Source: Pedobacter sp. WC2423
Lineage (GTDB): Bacteria; Bacteroidota; Bacteroidia; Sphingobacteriales; Sphingobacteriaceae
DNA: 64,000 nt
Assembly (NCBI RefSeq): GCF_040822065.1
Contig: NZ_CP162005.1
Span: 496,001 to 560,000 of the forward strand
Reading direction: 5' to 3'
The position numbers were made by a program, and so were the translations under genes. Shown here piece after piece: positions 1-9,694 of the stretch; position 1 is the first letter of the stretch, and every line of letters starts with the position of its first letter. The notes under the pieces were generated by a model. The model searched no databases, was not told the origin of the DNA, and worked only from the letters and a program-made list of their open reading frames with translations.

Positions 1-1379
1 CTTACCTGGCGCGTGCTAATTATTCTTATCAGGATAAGTACCTGTTTACCGCCACAGTGCGTACAGATGGTTCGTCACGTTTTGGCAGCAATAAAAGATA
101 TGGAACATTCCCTTCGGCTGCTTTTGCATGGAGAGCTTCGGAAGAAGAATTTATGAAAAAAGCAACGTGGATCAGTGATTTGAAATTGAGAGCAACTTAT
201 GGGTTGTCTGGAAATTACAATATTGGAAACTATACTTATATCACAAATATTGGTTCATCGAACTATGTGTTTGGCGGCCAGATTTCCAGCGGTCGTGTTC
301 CTGCATCTTTGAATAATCCAAACCTGACGTGGGAAGAATCTTCTCAGCTGGATGCGGGTATTGATTTAGGGATTTTAAAAAACCGTCTATCATTTAATCT
401 GGATTACTATAAAAGGATAACTAAAGGGATGTTATATAACAGTGAGATTCCTTTATCATCAGGTTATTCCAATGCGATTATTAACTCTGGAAAGATTCAG
501 AATCAAGGATTTGAATTTGGACTGACTTCTAAAAATCTGGAAGGTACATTTACCTGGAACACCAGTGCTAACATTGCTTTTAACAGAAATAAAGTATTAG
601 CCTTAAATGAAAATAACGACCCTATTTACAGCGGCAGAAGCGGGGAAGGTTCTTACCAGCATATCACGCAGGTAGGGCATCCTGTGGGTGAATTTTACGG
701 GTATATCCTGGAAGGTATTTACAAAGATCAGGCAGATTTGAACAACTCACCCAAACATGTGACTTCCGTAGTGGGCTCTGTAAAATATAAAGATGTAGAT
801 GGCAATGGGATTATTGAGCCGGTAAAAGATTTCGCAGTAATCGGATCACCTCAGCCCAATTTTACCTGGGGTTTGACCAATACGTTTGGTTATAAAGGAT
901 TTGACCTGAATATTTTATTAGTAGGCTCTCAGGGCGGACAGATTTTAAAAACAGCGAATCAGTATTTGCTGAATATTGACGGTATTTTCAATGTAGACAG
1001 GAAGGTGCTGAACAGATACCGCTCACCAGAAAACCCAGGCGATGGAGTTACCCCAACTACCAATGGATCAAGGGTAATTTATCGGGATGTGAATTCTTCG
1101 TGGGTAGAAAGCGCGAGTTATATGCGTATTCAAAATATAACTTTCGGTTACCGTTTTGGGGAAAGATTGCTGCGGGCATCTAAAGTGATTAAAGGTGCAA
1201 GAATTTATTCCAGCATTCAGAACCTGGCAACTTTTACCAAATATAGTGGTGCAAATCCAGAAGTTAGCCGGAACACGATTTCAGGAAATGCAGTAAGCAG
1301 TGCATTGGTTCCGGGAGAGGATTTTACAAATTATCCGCTGCCAAGAACGTTCACGCTGGGTCTGAACTTAACATTTTAA
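1..1379 (+). CDS. SusC/RagA-family TonB-linked outer membrane protein, C-terminal part
   Basis: The reading frame is open from the first bases of the window, so the N-terminus (signal peptide, carboxypeptidase-D-like domain, plug) lies to the left. About 458 residues of barrel are visible. They have the alternating aromatic strands of SusC barrels, the segment around GSRVIYRDVNSSWVESASYM and the typical ending with LPRTFTLGLNLTF, whose last residue is the terminal Phe. SusC forms the outer-membrane channel that works with the SusD lipoprotein encoded 13 bases downstream to import oligosaccharides using TonB energy. The following GH78 gene points to a rhamnose-containing glycan as ligand (inference). 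The family call is certain; the substrate is not. Confidence 0.95.
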   Translation, partial: YLARANYSYQDKYLFTATVRTDGSSRFGSNKRYGTFPSAAFAWRASEEEFMKKATWISDLKLRATYGLSGNYNIGNYTYITNIGSSNYVFGGQISSGRVPASLNNPNLTWEESSQLDAGIDLGILKNRLSFNLDYYKRITKGMLYNSEIPLSSGYSNAIINSGKIQNQGFEFGLTSKNLEGTFTWNTSANIAFNRNKVLALNENNDPIYSGRSGEGSYQHITQVGHPVGEFYGYILEGIYKDQADLNNSPKHVTSVVGSVKYKDVDGNGIIEPVKDFAVIGSPQPNFTWGLTNTFGYKGFDLNILLVGSQGGQILKTANQYLLNIDGIFNVDRKVLNRYRSPENPGDGVTPTTNGSRVIYRDVNSSWVESASYMRIQNITFGYRFGERLLRASKVIKGARIYSSIQNLATFTKYSGANPEVSRNTISGNAVSSALVPGEDFTNYPLPRTFTLGLNLTF

Positions 1380-1392
1380 TCTTTTGTCAATC

Positions 1393-2907
1393 ATGAGAAA
1401 TTATACAAAATATATAATAACCGGGGTGCTGCTGATCAGTTTGTCAGTATCAGGTTGTAAAAAAGCTTTTCTGGATCAAACTCCGGAAGCTTCTTTACCG
1501 GGCGTTAATTTTTACAAATCAGAAGCAGATTTTAAACAGGCAGTGAGCGGTGCTTATTCTTCTATAAGTGATATGGGGAGAGTAAATTACTGGCTATTTG
1601 GTGAAATGAGATCTGATAATACAACTTATCAATATAATCCGGCAGACCGCGGTTCTGAACAGCGTGAGTTTATGGATCAGTTTCTGATTGGGGCAACGGC
1701 TGAACCTTTACAGGGCTATTGGCAGCAAAATTACACGGGTATTGCACGCTGCAATGAAATCCTGGCCAGAATAGATGGAGTAACAATGTCTGCTGATGTT
1801 AAAAATCAGTTTACAGGAGAAGCCTTGTTTTTAAGAGCTTTTCATTATTTCAATTTGGTGAGACAGTTTGGAGGAGTGCCTTTAAGGCTGGTTCCAAGTC
1901 AGTCTCCGGCAGATGCGCGTTCTAAAGGGCGGGCTGCTATAGAAGAGGTTTATACACAAATAGTTACCGATCTGACTGCTGCGGCAACTAAGTTACCAGT
2001 TAAATATACGAGCCTGGAGGCTGGAAGGGCCACTCAGGGTGCGGCTTTGGCTTTACTGGCCAAATTATATATGACCCAAAAGAAATTTTCAGAAGCGTTG
2101 GTTCCTTTAAGAAAAGTACAGCAGCTGGGTTATAGTCTTGTCCCTGTGTACAAGGATATTTTTCTTCCTGCAAATAAAAACAACAGTGAATCTGTTTTTG
2201 AGATTCAGTATCTTGGATCTCAGCCCGGGTTGTCGAGTGATTTTCTGTATCAGTTTGCACCCTGGAATTCCGGAAGTGTGATCACCGGAGATCCGGCGAC
2301 CTCATTGAATGGAAGTAGTGGCTGGAATATTCCAACGCAGGATATGATCGATGCTTATGAAACTGGCGATTTACGGAAAGATGCTTCTTTAGCAGTAGGT
2401 TTTACCGATGCGGGAGGGAAGTTTGTAAATATTCCATACGTTAAAAAATACAACCATGGGATTATTGACAGAGGACGCACCAATGATAATTTTCCTGTCA
2501 TCAGGTATGCCGATGTGCTGCTGATGATTGCCGAATGTTTGAATGAACAGGGTTTTGCAGCGGGCGGAGAACAGTTTACTTTATTAAATCAAATCCGCAG
2601 CAGGGCTGGACTGCCTGCAAAAACTCCTGGAAATGCTGTGGCGACTTTAAGTGTGGATAATCAGCAGGCTTTCAGGGATGCTATTTTACAAGAAAGAAGG
2701 GTGGAATTAGCTTTTGAAAATCATAGGTGGTATGATCTGATACGTTCTGGCAAAGCAGTGGAAGTGATGGCAGCGCATGGAAAATATGAAATTGCGCATA
2801 AACCGAATATCCCTTCGGGTTCTTATCTTTTAAATGCGAATAAACTCTTGTTACCGATCCCTCAAAGAGAGGTGAATCTGGATAATCTAACTCAAAACCC
2901 TCAATAA
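1393..2907 (+). CDS. SusD/RagB-family glycan-binding lipoprotein
   Basis: The protein has 504 aa. I start it at the ATG at 1393 (MRNYTKYIIT) rather than the in-frame TTG at 1384, because this gives a clean lipoprotein signal with Cys22 in a SVSGC lipobox. The N-terminal SusD region contains LDQTPEASLPGVNFYKSEAD and the LRAFHYFNLVRQFGGVPL helix. The C-terminal RagB/SusD domain contains VELAFENHRWYDLIRSGKA and ends in LLPIPQREVNLDNLTQNP. It sits on the outer face of the outer membrane as the lid of the upstream SusC channel. It is in one operon with SusC (13-base gap) and the GH78 gene (6-base gap). Specificity for rhamnosides is inferred from context only. Confidence 0.96.
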   Translation: MRNYTKYIITGVLLISLSVSGCKKAFLDQTPEASLPGVNFYKSEADFKQAVSGAYSSISDMGRVNYWLFGEMRSDNTTYQYNPADRGSEQREFMDQFLIGATAEPLQGYWQQNYTGIARCNEILARIDGVTMSADVKNQFTGEALFLRAFHYFNLVRQFGGVPLRLVPSQSPADARSKGRAAIEEVYTQIVTDLTAAATKLPVKYTSLEAGRATQGAALALLAKLYMTQKKFSEALVPLRKVQQLGYSLVPVYKDIFLPANKNNSESVFEIQYLGSQPGLSSDFLYQFAPWNSGSVITGDPATSLNGSSGWNIPTQDMIDAYETGDLRKDASLAVGFTDAGGKFVNIPYVKKYNHGIIDRGRTNDNFPVIRYADVLLMIAECLNEQGFAAGGEQFTLLNQIRSRAGLPAKTPGNAVATLSVDNQQAFRDAILQERRVELAFENHRWYDLIRSGKAVEVMAAHGKYEIAHKPNIPSGSYLLNANKLLLPIPQREVNLDNLTQNPQ

Positions 2908-2913
2908 TCAACC

Positions 2914-5649
2914 ATGAGAAATTATTTTACAGGAATTGCAATAGGTTGCTGTCTGCTTGATTTATCGGCGGCAGCTCAAAAATTAGGTGTTACTGATCTA
3001 AGAACGGAATATCTGAAAAATCCAATGGGCATTGAATCGGCGGCACCGCGTTTAAGCTGGAAGATGAGTTCTGCACAGCGTAATATGATGCAAAGTGCTT
3101 ATCAGATCAGGGTAGGAACGGATTCTGCTGGCTTGTTAAATGGTCATTCATCGGTATGGGATAGTGGAACTCAGAAAAGTGACGCGTCTGTTTTTTTACG
3201 GTATGCCGGGAAACAGTTAAAATCTGATACACGCTATTACTGGCAGGTTAAAATCAAAGATAACCAGGGAAATGAGTCTGGATGGAGTGCTGTTAACTCC
3301 TGGCATACGGGTTTGCTGAATCCGGGTGACTGGTCTGCCCAGTGGATCACTAGTGCTATGGCAGATACGCTGGAAGGACCAAGCCCTATCTTCAGAAAGG
3401 TATTTGCTACAGATAGAAAGGTGAAATCAGCTGTGCTTTATATTTCTGCGCATGGTTTATATGAGGCGCAGATTAACGGAAAAAGAGTGAGTCATGATCA
3501 CCTGGCACCGGGATGGACGAGTTATCATAAGCGTTTATTATATCAAAGTTATGAAGTCACGAACTTGCTGAAAGATGGTCAGAATGCAATAGGTTTTACG
3601 CTGGGTGATGGCTGGTACCGCGGCTATCTTGCTTTTGACGGTAAACGCGGGTTTTATGGCAAACATTTAAGCGGTTTGGTACAGTTGGTTTTGGAGTATA
3701 CTGATGGTACGAAAAAAATAATCAATAGTGATGGCAGCTGGAAATACAGCACCGGGCCCATTCGTTTTTCCGATTTGTATAATGGAGAGATTTATGACGC
3801 CAGGTTTGAAAAACCAGGTTGGGCAACTGTGAATTATAAAGATACAGGCTGGAAAAATGCGCAGATTATTGCTCCTGGTAAAGAAGTGTTGGAGAGCAGT
3901 ATTAGTCCGCTTGCGAGTAAGCATGAGCAGTTCAGTGTGGTTAAAGTAATTAAAACACCGAAGGGCGAAACTGTGCTTGACTTTGGCCAGAATGTAGTAG
4001 GTTGGGTTTCCTTTAAACTGAGTGGGAAAGCAGGATCTTTTATCCAGCTGGAACATGGAGAAGTACTGGATAAAGCAGGCAATTTTTATGATGCTAATTT
4101 AAGGAAGGCTAAACAACATGTAAAGTATATTTTTAAAGGGGTAGGTGTGGAAAGTTATGAGCCTCATTTTACCTATCAGGGTTTCCGTTATGTGAAATTA
4201 ACAGGGAATACGGCACAGGTTGATCCTTCGGCTTTTAAAGCAATAGCCGTTTATTCAAATATGGATCCTACAGGGACGTTTACAAGTTCTGATCCGCTGT
4301 TAAATCAATTGCAGCATAATATCCAATGGGGGCAGAAGGGTAATTTTATGGATGTGCCCACAGATTGTCCGCAACGTGATGAGCGTTTAGGCTGGACGGG
4401 AGATGCACAGGTATTTTTCCGTACTGCGGCTTTTAACATGGATGTAGCTGGATTTTTCACGAAATGGATGAAAGATGTGGCTTCAGATCAGCTGGCTAAT
4501 GGAAGTATTCCTTATGTGGTGCCTAATGTGTTAACTCAAAATGATGCCGGTTCAACAGGCTGGGGTGATGTGGCTACGATTATACCCTGGAATATGTATG
4601 TCGCTTATGGTGACAAACAAGTTTTAGCAACGCAGTACCCAAGTATGAAGGGCTGGGTTGATTTTATGACCAGCAAGAGTAAAAATGATCTTTGGAACAC
4701 AGGTTCCCATTTTGGCGACTGGCTGTTTTATCGCCCCGAAGATGACAATGATGGCCGTTCAGCAATAACTGATAAGTATTTGATTGCACAAGCTTTTTAT
4801 GCACATTCTACGCAGTTGCTGGTCAATACAGCTAAAGTGCTGGGTAAAAAAGATGAGGAAGAGAAGTATATGGAGTTGTTGGACCGTATCAAAAAGGCAT
4901 TTGTTAAAGAATATGTTACGCCAAGTAGCAGGTTAGTTTCCGGATCTCAAACAGCATATGTGCTTGCTTTGAATTTTGATATGCTGCCGGAAAATTTAAG
5001 ACAGCAAGCGGTTGATTTTCTGGTGAAAAATATAGAGAGCTATGGTAATCACTTAACGACCGGATTTTTAGGTACACCATACCTTTGCCATGTGCTGACA
5101 CGCTTTGGCCGTACAGATGTGGCTTATAACCTGCTATTGCAAGAAACTTATCCTTCCTGGTTATACCCGGTAAAAATGGGTGCAACGACCATCTGGGAAC
5201 GCTGGGATGGGATTAAACCTGATGGCAGTTTTCAAACTACAGGAATGAATTCATTTAACCATTATGCTTATGGCGCAATTGGGGACTGGATGTACAGGGT
5301 TATGGCTGGTTTGGATACGGACGAGTCTGAACCTGGTTATAAAAAGATAATTATTGCCCCACAACCTGGCGGTAAGATTACACAGGCGGCTGCAAAGCTG
5401 GAGACTTTGTATGGTTTAACGGTAAGTGACTGGAAAATAGAGGGTGGACAGTTTAAGTTAAAGGTAATTATTCCTCCAAATGCGACTGCACTGATCAGGT
5501 TGCCCGGTGCTGCCGGGGCTGCGGTTACCGAAAGCGGAACTGAGCTGAAGGAAGTTAAGGGGATTGTTAAGGTTTCTAAGCAAGGGAATGATGTGGAGTT
5601 TAATGCAGGGTCAGGAATTTATCAGTTTGAATACGCCGTAAAGTTATAG
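2914..5649 (+). CDS. Alpha-L-rhamnosidase (glycoside hydrolase family 78), exported
   Basis: The protein has 911 aa with an N-terminal signal sequence ending near LSAAAQ. Order of parts: Fn3-like Bac_rhamnosid_N region (about 25-140), beta-sandwich N domain (about 150-330), concanavalin-like domain (about 335-440), (alpha/alpha)6 catalytic barrel (about 450-800) and a C-terminal beta-sandwich. The GH78 hallmark DCPQRDERLGWTGDAQVF is at about residues 485-502 and carries the acidic general acid. ATTIWERWDG near 760 carries the second catalytic Glu. GH78 enzymes release terminal alpha-L-rhamnose from pectin, flavonoid glycosides or bacterial glycans. The gene follows SusD by 6 bases, so the locus is a small rhamnoside-utilisation unit. 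Confidence 0.95.
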   Translation: MRNYFTGIAIGCCLLDLSAAAQKLGVTDLRTEYLKNPMGIESAAPRLSWKMSSAQRNMMQSAYQIRVGTDSAGLLNGHSSVWDSGTQKSDASVFLRYAGKQLKSDTRYYWQVKIKDNQGNESGWSAVNSWHTGLLNPGDWSAQWITSAMADTLEGPSPIFRKVFATDRKVKSAVLYISAHGLYEAQINGKRVSHDHLAPGWTSYHKRLLYQSYEVTNLLKDGQNAIGFTLGDGWYRGYLAFDGKRGFYGKHLSGLVQLVLEYTDGTKKIINSDGSWKYSTGPIRFSDLYNGEIYDARFEKPGWATVNYKDTGWKNAQIIAPGKEVLESSISPLASKHEQFSVVKVIKTPKGETVLDFGQNVVGWVSFKLSGKAGSFIQLEHGEVLDKAGNFYDANLRKAKQHVKYIFKGVGVESYEPHFTYQGFRYVKLTGNTAQVDPSAFKAIAVYSNMDPTGTFTSSDPLLNQLQHNIQWGQKGNFMDVPTDCPQRDERLGWTGDAQVFFRTAAFNMDVAGFFTKWMKDVASDQLANGSIPYVVPNVLTQNDAGSTGWGDVATIIPWNMYVAYGDKQVLATQYPSMKGWVDFMTSKSKNDLWNTGSHFGDWLFYRPEDDNDGRSAITDKYLIAQAFYAHSTQLLVNTAKVLGKKDEEEKYMELLDRIKKAFVKEYVTPSSRLVSGSQTAYVLALNFDMLPENLRQQAVDFLVKNIESYGNHLTTGFLGTPYLCHVLTRFGRTDVAYNLLLQETYPSWLYPVKMGATTIWERWDGIKPDGSFQTTGMNSFNHYAYGAIGDWMYRVMAGLDTDESEPGYKKIIIAPQPGGKITQAAAKLETLYGLTVSDWKIEGGQFKLKVIIPPNATALIRLPGAAGAAVTESGTELKEVKGIVKVSKQGNDVEFNAGSGIYQFEYAVKL

Positions 5650-5663
5650 TTGCCGTTTTGCTG

Positions 5664-5697
5664 TTTCATCTCCAATCTGATCAGGTTGGAGATGAAA
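5664..5697. terminator. Near-perfect palindrome after the GH78 gene
   Basis: Twelve-base arms TTTCATCTCCAA and TTGGAGATGAAA enclose TCTGATCAGG, itself mostly palindromic, so pairing could continue to the centre. It lies 15 bases after the GH78 stop and 93 bases before the regulator start. There is no U-tract on either strand, so a stem that protects the 3' end, or an operator, is as likely as a classical terminator. Confidence 0.4.
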
Positions 5698-5789
5698 AAT
5701 GCGGTTCTTATTGACGCGCCTGAAGAGGTCAATGCAATCAAATCAGTGTCTTATTATCACTAAAAGGTTTATATTTATTTTTTACAACA

Positions 5790-6821
5790 ATGAAGACAGC
5801 CGATTTTTTCAAGTTTATACATGTAGATGAATATTCTGCAACTCCTAAGTATTTACAGCTTAGTGATTCTATTATTGAAGCGATAGAAGATGGTATTTTG
5901 AATAAGAATGATATCCTTCCTTCTATCAATGAGCTAAGCAGTGTACTGGAGATATCCCGGGATACAGCAGAGAAAGGGTATAAATATCTGAAGAAACAGG
6001 GAGTGATCTTATCCGTTCCTGGAAAAGGGTTTTATATTGATAATACAGAGTTCAAGAAAAAGATAAAAATATTCTTATTATTTAATAAGCTGTCTGTGCA
6101 TAAAAAGATCATTTATGATTCTTTTGTGGCCGCGCTGGGGGATGATGCTTTGATTGATTTTTATATATATAACAATGACTTTTCGATCTTTAAAAAGCTG
6201 ATTTTAAATAAAAGGACTGAATATTCTCATTATGTAATCATTCCGCATTTTGTGGAGGGTGGAGAAGATGCACATCAGATTATCAATACGATCCCTACTG
6301 AAAAATTAATCCTGCTGGATAAAAAAGTGCCGGGCGTGGTTGGTAATTATTCTGCGGTTTATGAGAATTTTGAAAAGGATATTTACAGGGCGCTGATCCA
6401 GGCAAAGGAACAGCTGGAGAAGTATCATACTTTAAAGTTGATATTTCCTCAAAAAAGTTATTTTCCAAATGAGATTATTGACGGATTCAGAAGGTTTTGT
6501 CAGCAGTATGCTTTTAACCATTTGATAGTTAGCGACGTGGAAAATGAGATTATTCAATCTGGGGAGGCTTATATCAATTTGATGGAAGATGACCTGGTGG
6601 TTTTGATTGAAAGGATTTTATCTATGGACTTGCAGATGGGAAAAGATGTGGGGGTAATTTCTTACAATGAGACACCGCTGAAAAAGTTTTTATTGAATGG
6701 AATTACAACGATTTCCACTGATTTTAAAATGATGGGTACGATTGCTGCGGAGATTATTAAAAGTCAGAACAGGCAGGATCAGGAGGCTCCGTTTTATTTA
6801 ACGCTTCGGCCTTCTTTGTAA
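5790..6821 (+). CDS. GntR-family transcriptional regulator with LacI-like ligand domain
   Basis: The protein has 343 aa. Residues about 15-85 form a GntR winged helix (PKYLQLSDSIIEAIEDGILN, then ILPSINELSSVLEISRDTAEKGYKYLKKQGV and a wing VPGKGFYI). The remainder resembles a periplasmic-binding/LacI sugar-sensor fold (VISYNETPLKKFLLNGITTISTDFKMMG, then AAEIIKSQ). This architecture is common in Bacteroidota, where such proteins govern sugar catabolism genes. It lies directly downstream of the rhamnosidase operon and probably senses rhamnose or a derivative (inference). It is cytoplasmic, with no signal peptide. A separate promoter is likely because of the 140-base gap and palindrome. Confidence 0.88.
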   Translation: MKTADFFKFIHVDEYSATPKYLQLSDSIIEAIEDGILNKNDILPSINELSSVLEISRDTAEKGYKYLKKQGVILSVPGKGFYIDNTEFKKKIKIFLLFNKLSVHKKIIYDSFVAALGDDALIDFYIYNNDFSIFKKLILNKRTEYSHYVIIPHFVEGGEDAHQIINTIPTEKLILLDKKVPGVVGNYSAVYENFEKDIYRALIQAKEQLEKYHTLKLIFPQKSYFPNEIIDGFRRFCQQYAFNHLIVSDVENEIIQSGEAYINLMEDDLVVLIERILSMDLQMGKDVGVISYNETPLKKFLLNGITTISTDFKMMGTIAAEIIKSQNRQDQEAPFYLTLRPSL

Positions 6822-6974
6822 TTAGCATTTATTTATTCTTGATTTTATGCTAATTGTTTTAAAACTGTATTAATGCTATATTAATTTATATTGAAATTTG
6901 TTTCCGTTTTGGAATGATAGTTGGTTTCAGTGGATTACCAAATATATAAGCTGCTGAGAGGCAGTGCTCAAAAC

Positions 6975-8756
6975 ATGGAAAATAATTTAATCAAGGAGAT
7001 CAGCATAGGGGATAAGACTATTTCTCATTTTAGCTCTTTCACACTTCAACAACATTTTAATGCGCATCACTATTTTGAACTCAGGTTTAATCATGATGAA
7101 ATGGGCGCACCAGGGTTAATCAATCTGGACAACAGCCGGGACTTTGTAGGGAAGACATTAAGCGCGTCATTTGGCTATGTGCTTGGCAAACAGCAGATTT
7201 TTGCTGGTTTGGTCACTAAAGTTGAGCTGACACAAAGTAATGGATATCATGGTGTTTTAGTTGTAAGTGGGTATAGCCCGACTATACTGATTGACCGGGG
7301 GCCTGATTTGGGTTCTTATCTGGATAAGGATTTAGGCACCATTGTACAGCTGGCTACGCATGATACTCCTGCTAATGATTTGCGGATAGTAACCAATGCA
7401 ACCAGAAAAAACCCTATAGATTATGTGATTCAGTATCGTGAGAGTGATTTTGAGTTTTTAAACCGGCTTAGTGGTGAATATCATGAGTGGTTTTTCTACG
7501 ATGGTATGAGCCTTAATTTCGGTAAACCAGATACGCAGAAGGAAGTGAGTTTATTTTATGGGAGGGACGTGAATAGCTTACAATATGCAATGGAAGTTGC
7601 CCCGATTAAGAATAAAAGATTTGCCTATAATCCAAAACAAGATGAGATGCTGCAAAGCGAAAGTTCTGGTAAAGCTGATGGCAGGCCGGATCTTGTTCAT
7701 GCGATAAATGCTTCAAATACGACTTATAGCAAGACCTTTAATCAACCTTCTTTGATTCGTGTAGATAATGGCAGCGATATTAAGAGCATGGTGGATAATG
7801 AAGAAAAAGCGAACATCAGTCAGCTGTTGAAAATAAGCGCAAGTGGTGATAATCCAGAGGTTGCGTTAGGGTCAATTGTAGATATCACCATGAGTCTCAG
7901 ACAAGAAGTGTCCTTTATAACAGAAAGTCTGGGTAAATTTCTAATCACCTCAGTAACTCATACGATTGATGATCGGGGACATTATGTAAATACTTTTGAA
8001 GGATTAGTTTCTACCACAGAGCGTTTGGTGGTTAAAAACTATAAAAGACCTGATCCGGATATGCAGCTTGCTGATGTTTTGGATAATGATGATCCGCAAG
8101 GACAAGGTAGGGTGAAGGTAAAGTTTAAATGGGCTTGCCAGACCAATGATCCGAGTGAGTGGTTAAGGGTGATGAGTCCGAATGCAGGGAGTGGAGATAC
8201 AGGGTCGAATCGTGGTTTTCATGTGATCCCTGAAAAGGGTGACCAGGTCATGATTGCTTTTGAGGAAGGGAATATTGCAAGACCGGTGGTTTTGGGTAGT
8301 GTTTATCATGGCAAAAATGGCGATAGTAAAGGGTTCAAGAATAGTAATGTGAAAGGGTTGAGTTCGAGGATGGGGAGTTGCCTGACTTTTGACGATTTGA
8401 ATCATGCACTTCATCTGGGAACTGATGAGTGTAATTTTATTGATATAAAGAATGGGGATAAGGAGATTGAGATAGTAGCTCATACGAAGGTTATCATAAG
8501 ATCTGGAAATAGCAGTATTACACTCAATTCTGATGGGACGATTGATTTAATTGGGAATATTATAAATATTCAGGGTAAGGATGCCATTAATGCAAATGCC
8601 GATCCGTTAAAAGGGGCGAAGGTAAATATTGGATCTTTAGAAAATACTACTATAGCTATTAATGCGAGTAGCAAAGAAACGAAGGCAAGCGGTAAAATTA
8701 CCAGCAGTGCAAAAGGTGAACAAAAAATAGAAGGTGGACCCGTTAATATAAATTAG
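6975..8756 (+). CDS. vgrG: Type VI secretion system tip protein VgrG
   Basis: I choose the ATG at 6975 (MENNLIKEISIG, 593 aa) over an upstream GTG at 6921. The N-terminal gp27-like region includes YVIQYRESDFEFLNRLSGEYHEWFFYDG. The gp5 OB-fold is at about 365-450 (GRVKVKFKWACQTNDPSEWL, then IPEKGDQVMIAFEEGN and PVVLGSVYHG). After it comes a needle of short beta repeats (SSITLNSDGTIDLIGNIINIQG). VgrG trimers form the puncturing tip of the type VI apparatus, here presumably the Bacteroidota T6SS-iii type. No sheath, baseplate or ClpV genes are in the window, so this is an orphan VgrG/effector island. It is followed 2 bases later by an unknown gene and then by a PAAR-like effector. Confidence 0.93.
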   Translation: MENNLIKEISIGDKTISHFSSFTLQQHFNAHHYFELRFNHDEMGAPGLINLDNSRDFVGKTLSASFGYVLGKQQIFAGLVTKVELTQSNGYHGVLVVSGYSPTILIDRGPDLGSYLDKDLGTIVQLATHDTPANDLRIVTNATRKNPIDYVIQYRESDFEFLNRLSGEYHEWFFYDGMSLNFGKPDTQKEVSLFYGRDVNSLQYAMEVAPIKNKRFAYNPKQDEMLQSESSGKADGRPDLVHAINASNTTYSKTFNQPSLIRVDNGSDIKSMVDNEEKANISQLLKISASGDNPEVALGSIVDITMSLRQEVSFITESLGKFLITSVTHTIDDRGHYVNTFEGLVSTTERLVVKNYKRPDPDMQLADVLDNDDPQGQGRVKVKFKWACQTNDPSEWLRVMSPNAGSGDTGSNRGFHVIPEKGDQVMIAFEEGNIARPVVLGSVYHGKNGDSKGFKNSNVKGLSSRMGSCLTFDDLNHALHLGTDECNFIDIKNGDKEIEIVAHTKVIIRSGNSSITLNSDGTIDLIGNIINIQGKDAINANADPLKGAKVNIGSLENTTIAINASSKETKASGKITSSAKGEQKIEGGPVNIN

Positions 8757-8758
8757 TC

Positions 8759-9694
8759 ATGAGCAGATTTACTTTTTTCGGTACGGAAAATACTAATATC
8801 CCAGAAAAGACTGAGGTAATCGATGTTCAATCATCGAGTGATATTATACTTTTTAAAGAGGGTGAAGCAAAGTACAGAAGTGTGCAGCTTGCGGTAATTA
8901 AAATGAATGGTATTATTGAAAACCATGTAGAAACTAAACTGGAGTACCACGTTAAAAAATATATTAACAATGATCAATTGATGGTAAGAGTTACTCTTGC
9001 AGATCAGATTGTTGCTATCCAGCCTTCTTATTTACAGGAAAATTTGGATCTGATGAGCAAAATTGATGTAATTAAGAGTAATGCATTAGTAGTTGTAAAT
9101 CCAAAAACAGGAAAGATATTACGGATCGATAATATGGATGAAATTAAAGCGAACTGGTTGGATTTTAAAAATGAAGTGAAGTCTAGTACATCGTTTGTGA
9201 AGTCACCAGAAATGAGAGCCAACATTGATACCTTTCTAGTTAATGTGGAGCAGCAGATGACCGAAGAGAATATTCTCCTTGATTTTCAGGTTCGTCCATT
9301 TTTTGACCTGTTTTTTGATAAATACCTAATCAATGATCAATTTATAATGAAGCCATTTACTAAACTTTATTATTCTCAGCTATTTGACCGGCTGCCTGTT
9401 GACTTTAAGGTTACAGAGGAGATTGTTGATGAAACTCCTTCTTCAATTAGCATTTTAAAAGATGGAAGATTAGTGGAAGGTAATCCTCATCTTGTTGACT
9501 TTGAAAAGATTTATGATTCAAGGTATAAGCCAAGTATTGGTTATAAGTTTTCTGGCTATGATTATAATCACGAGACAAGGGTTATATACGATTTGAACGA
9601 AAATATGCTGAGTGATGCTAATATGGTAATTACTGAGGAAGTGAAAAATAATATTGAATTATTTGTTGATTATAAGTTACAAAGAATAGAATAA
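8759..9694 (+). CDS. Unknown protein between vgrG and PAAR-like effector (candidate adaptor)
   Basis: The protein has 311 aa, is soluble and acidic, and has no signal peptide or membrane segment. I do not recognise a family. The first 120 residues look beta-rich (DIILFKEGEAKYRSVQLAVI, then LVVVNPKTGKILRIDNMDEI) and the middle is helical (WLDFKNEVKSSTSFVKSPEM). It starts 2 bases after vgrG, and its TAA stop shares its last A with the ATG of the next gene (TAATG), so the three genes are translationally coupled. The position between tip protein and effector is where effector-loading chaperones or adaptors are usually encoded. That role is inference from context. Confidence 0.85.
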   Translation: MSRFTFFGTENTNIPEKTEVIDVQSSSDIILFKEGEAKYRSVQLAVIKMNGIIENHVETKLEYHVKKYINNDQLMVRVTLADQIVAIQPSYLQENLDLMSKIDVIKSNALVVVNPKTGKILRIDNMDEIKANWLDFKNEVKSSTSFVKSPEMRANIDTFLVNVEQQMTEENILLDFQVRPFFDLFFDKYLINDQFIMKPFTKLYYSQLFDRLPVDFKVTEEIVDETPSSISILKDGRLVEGNPHLVDFEKIYDSRYKPSIGYKFSGYDYNHETRVIYDLNENMLSDANMVITEEVKNNIELFVDYKLQRIE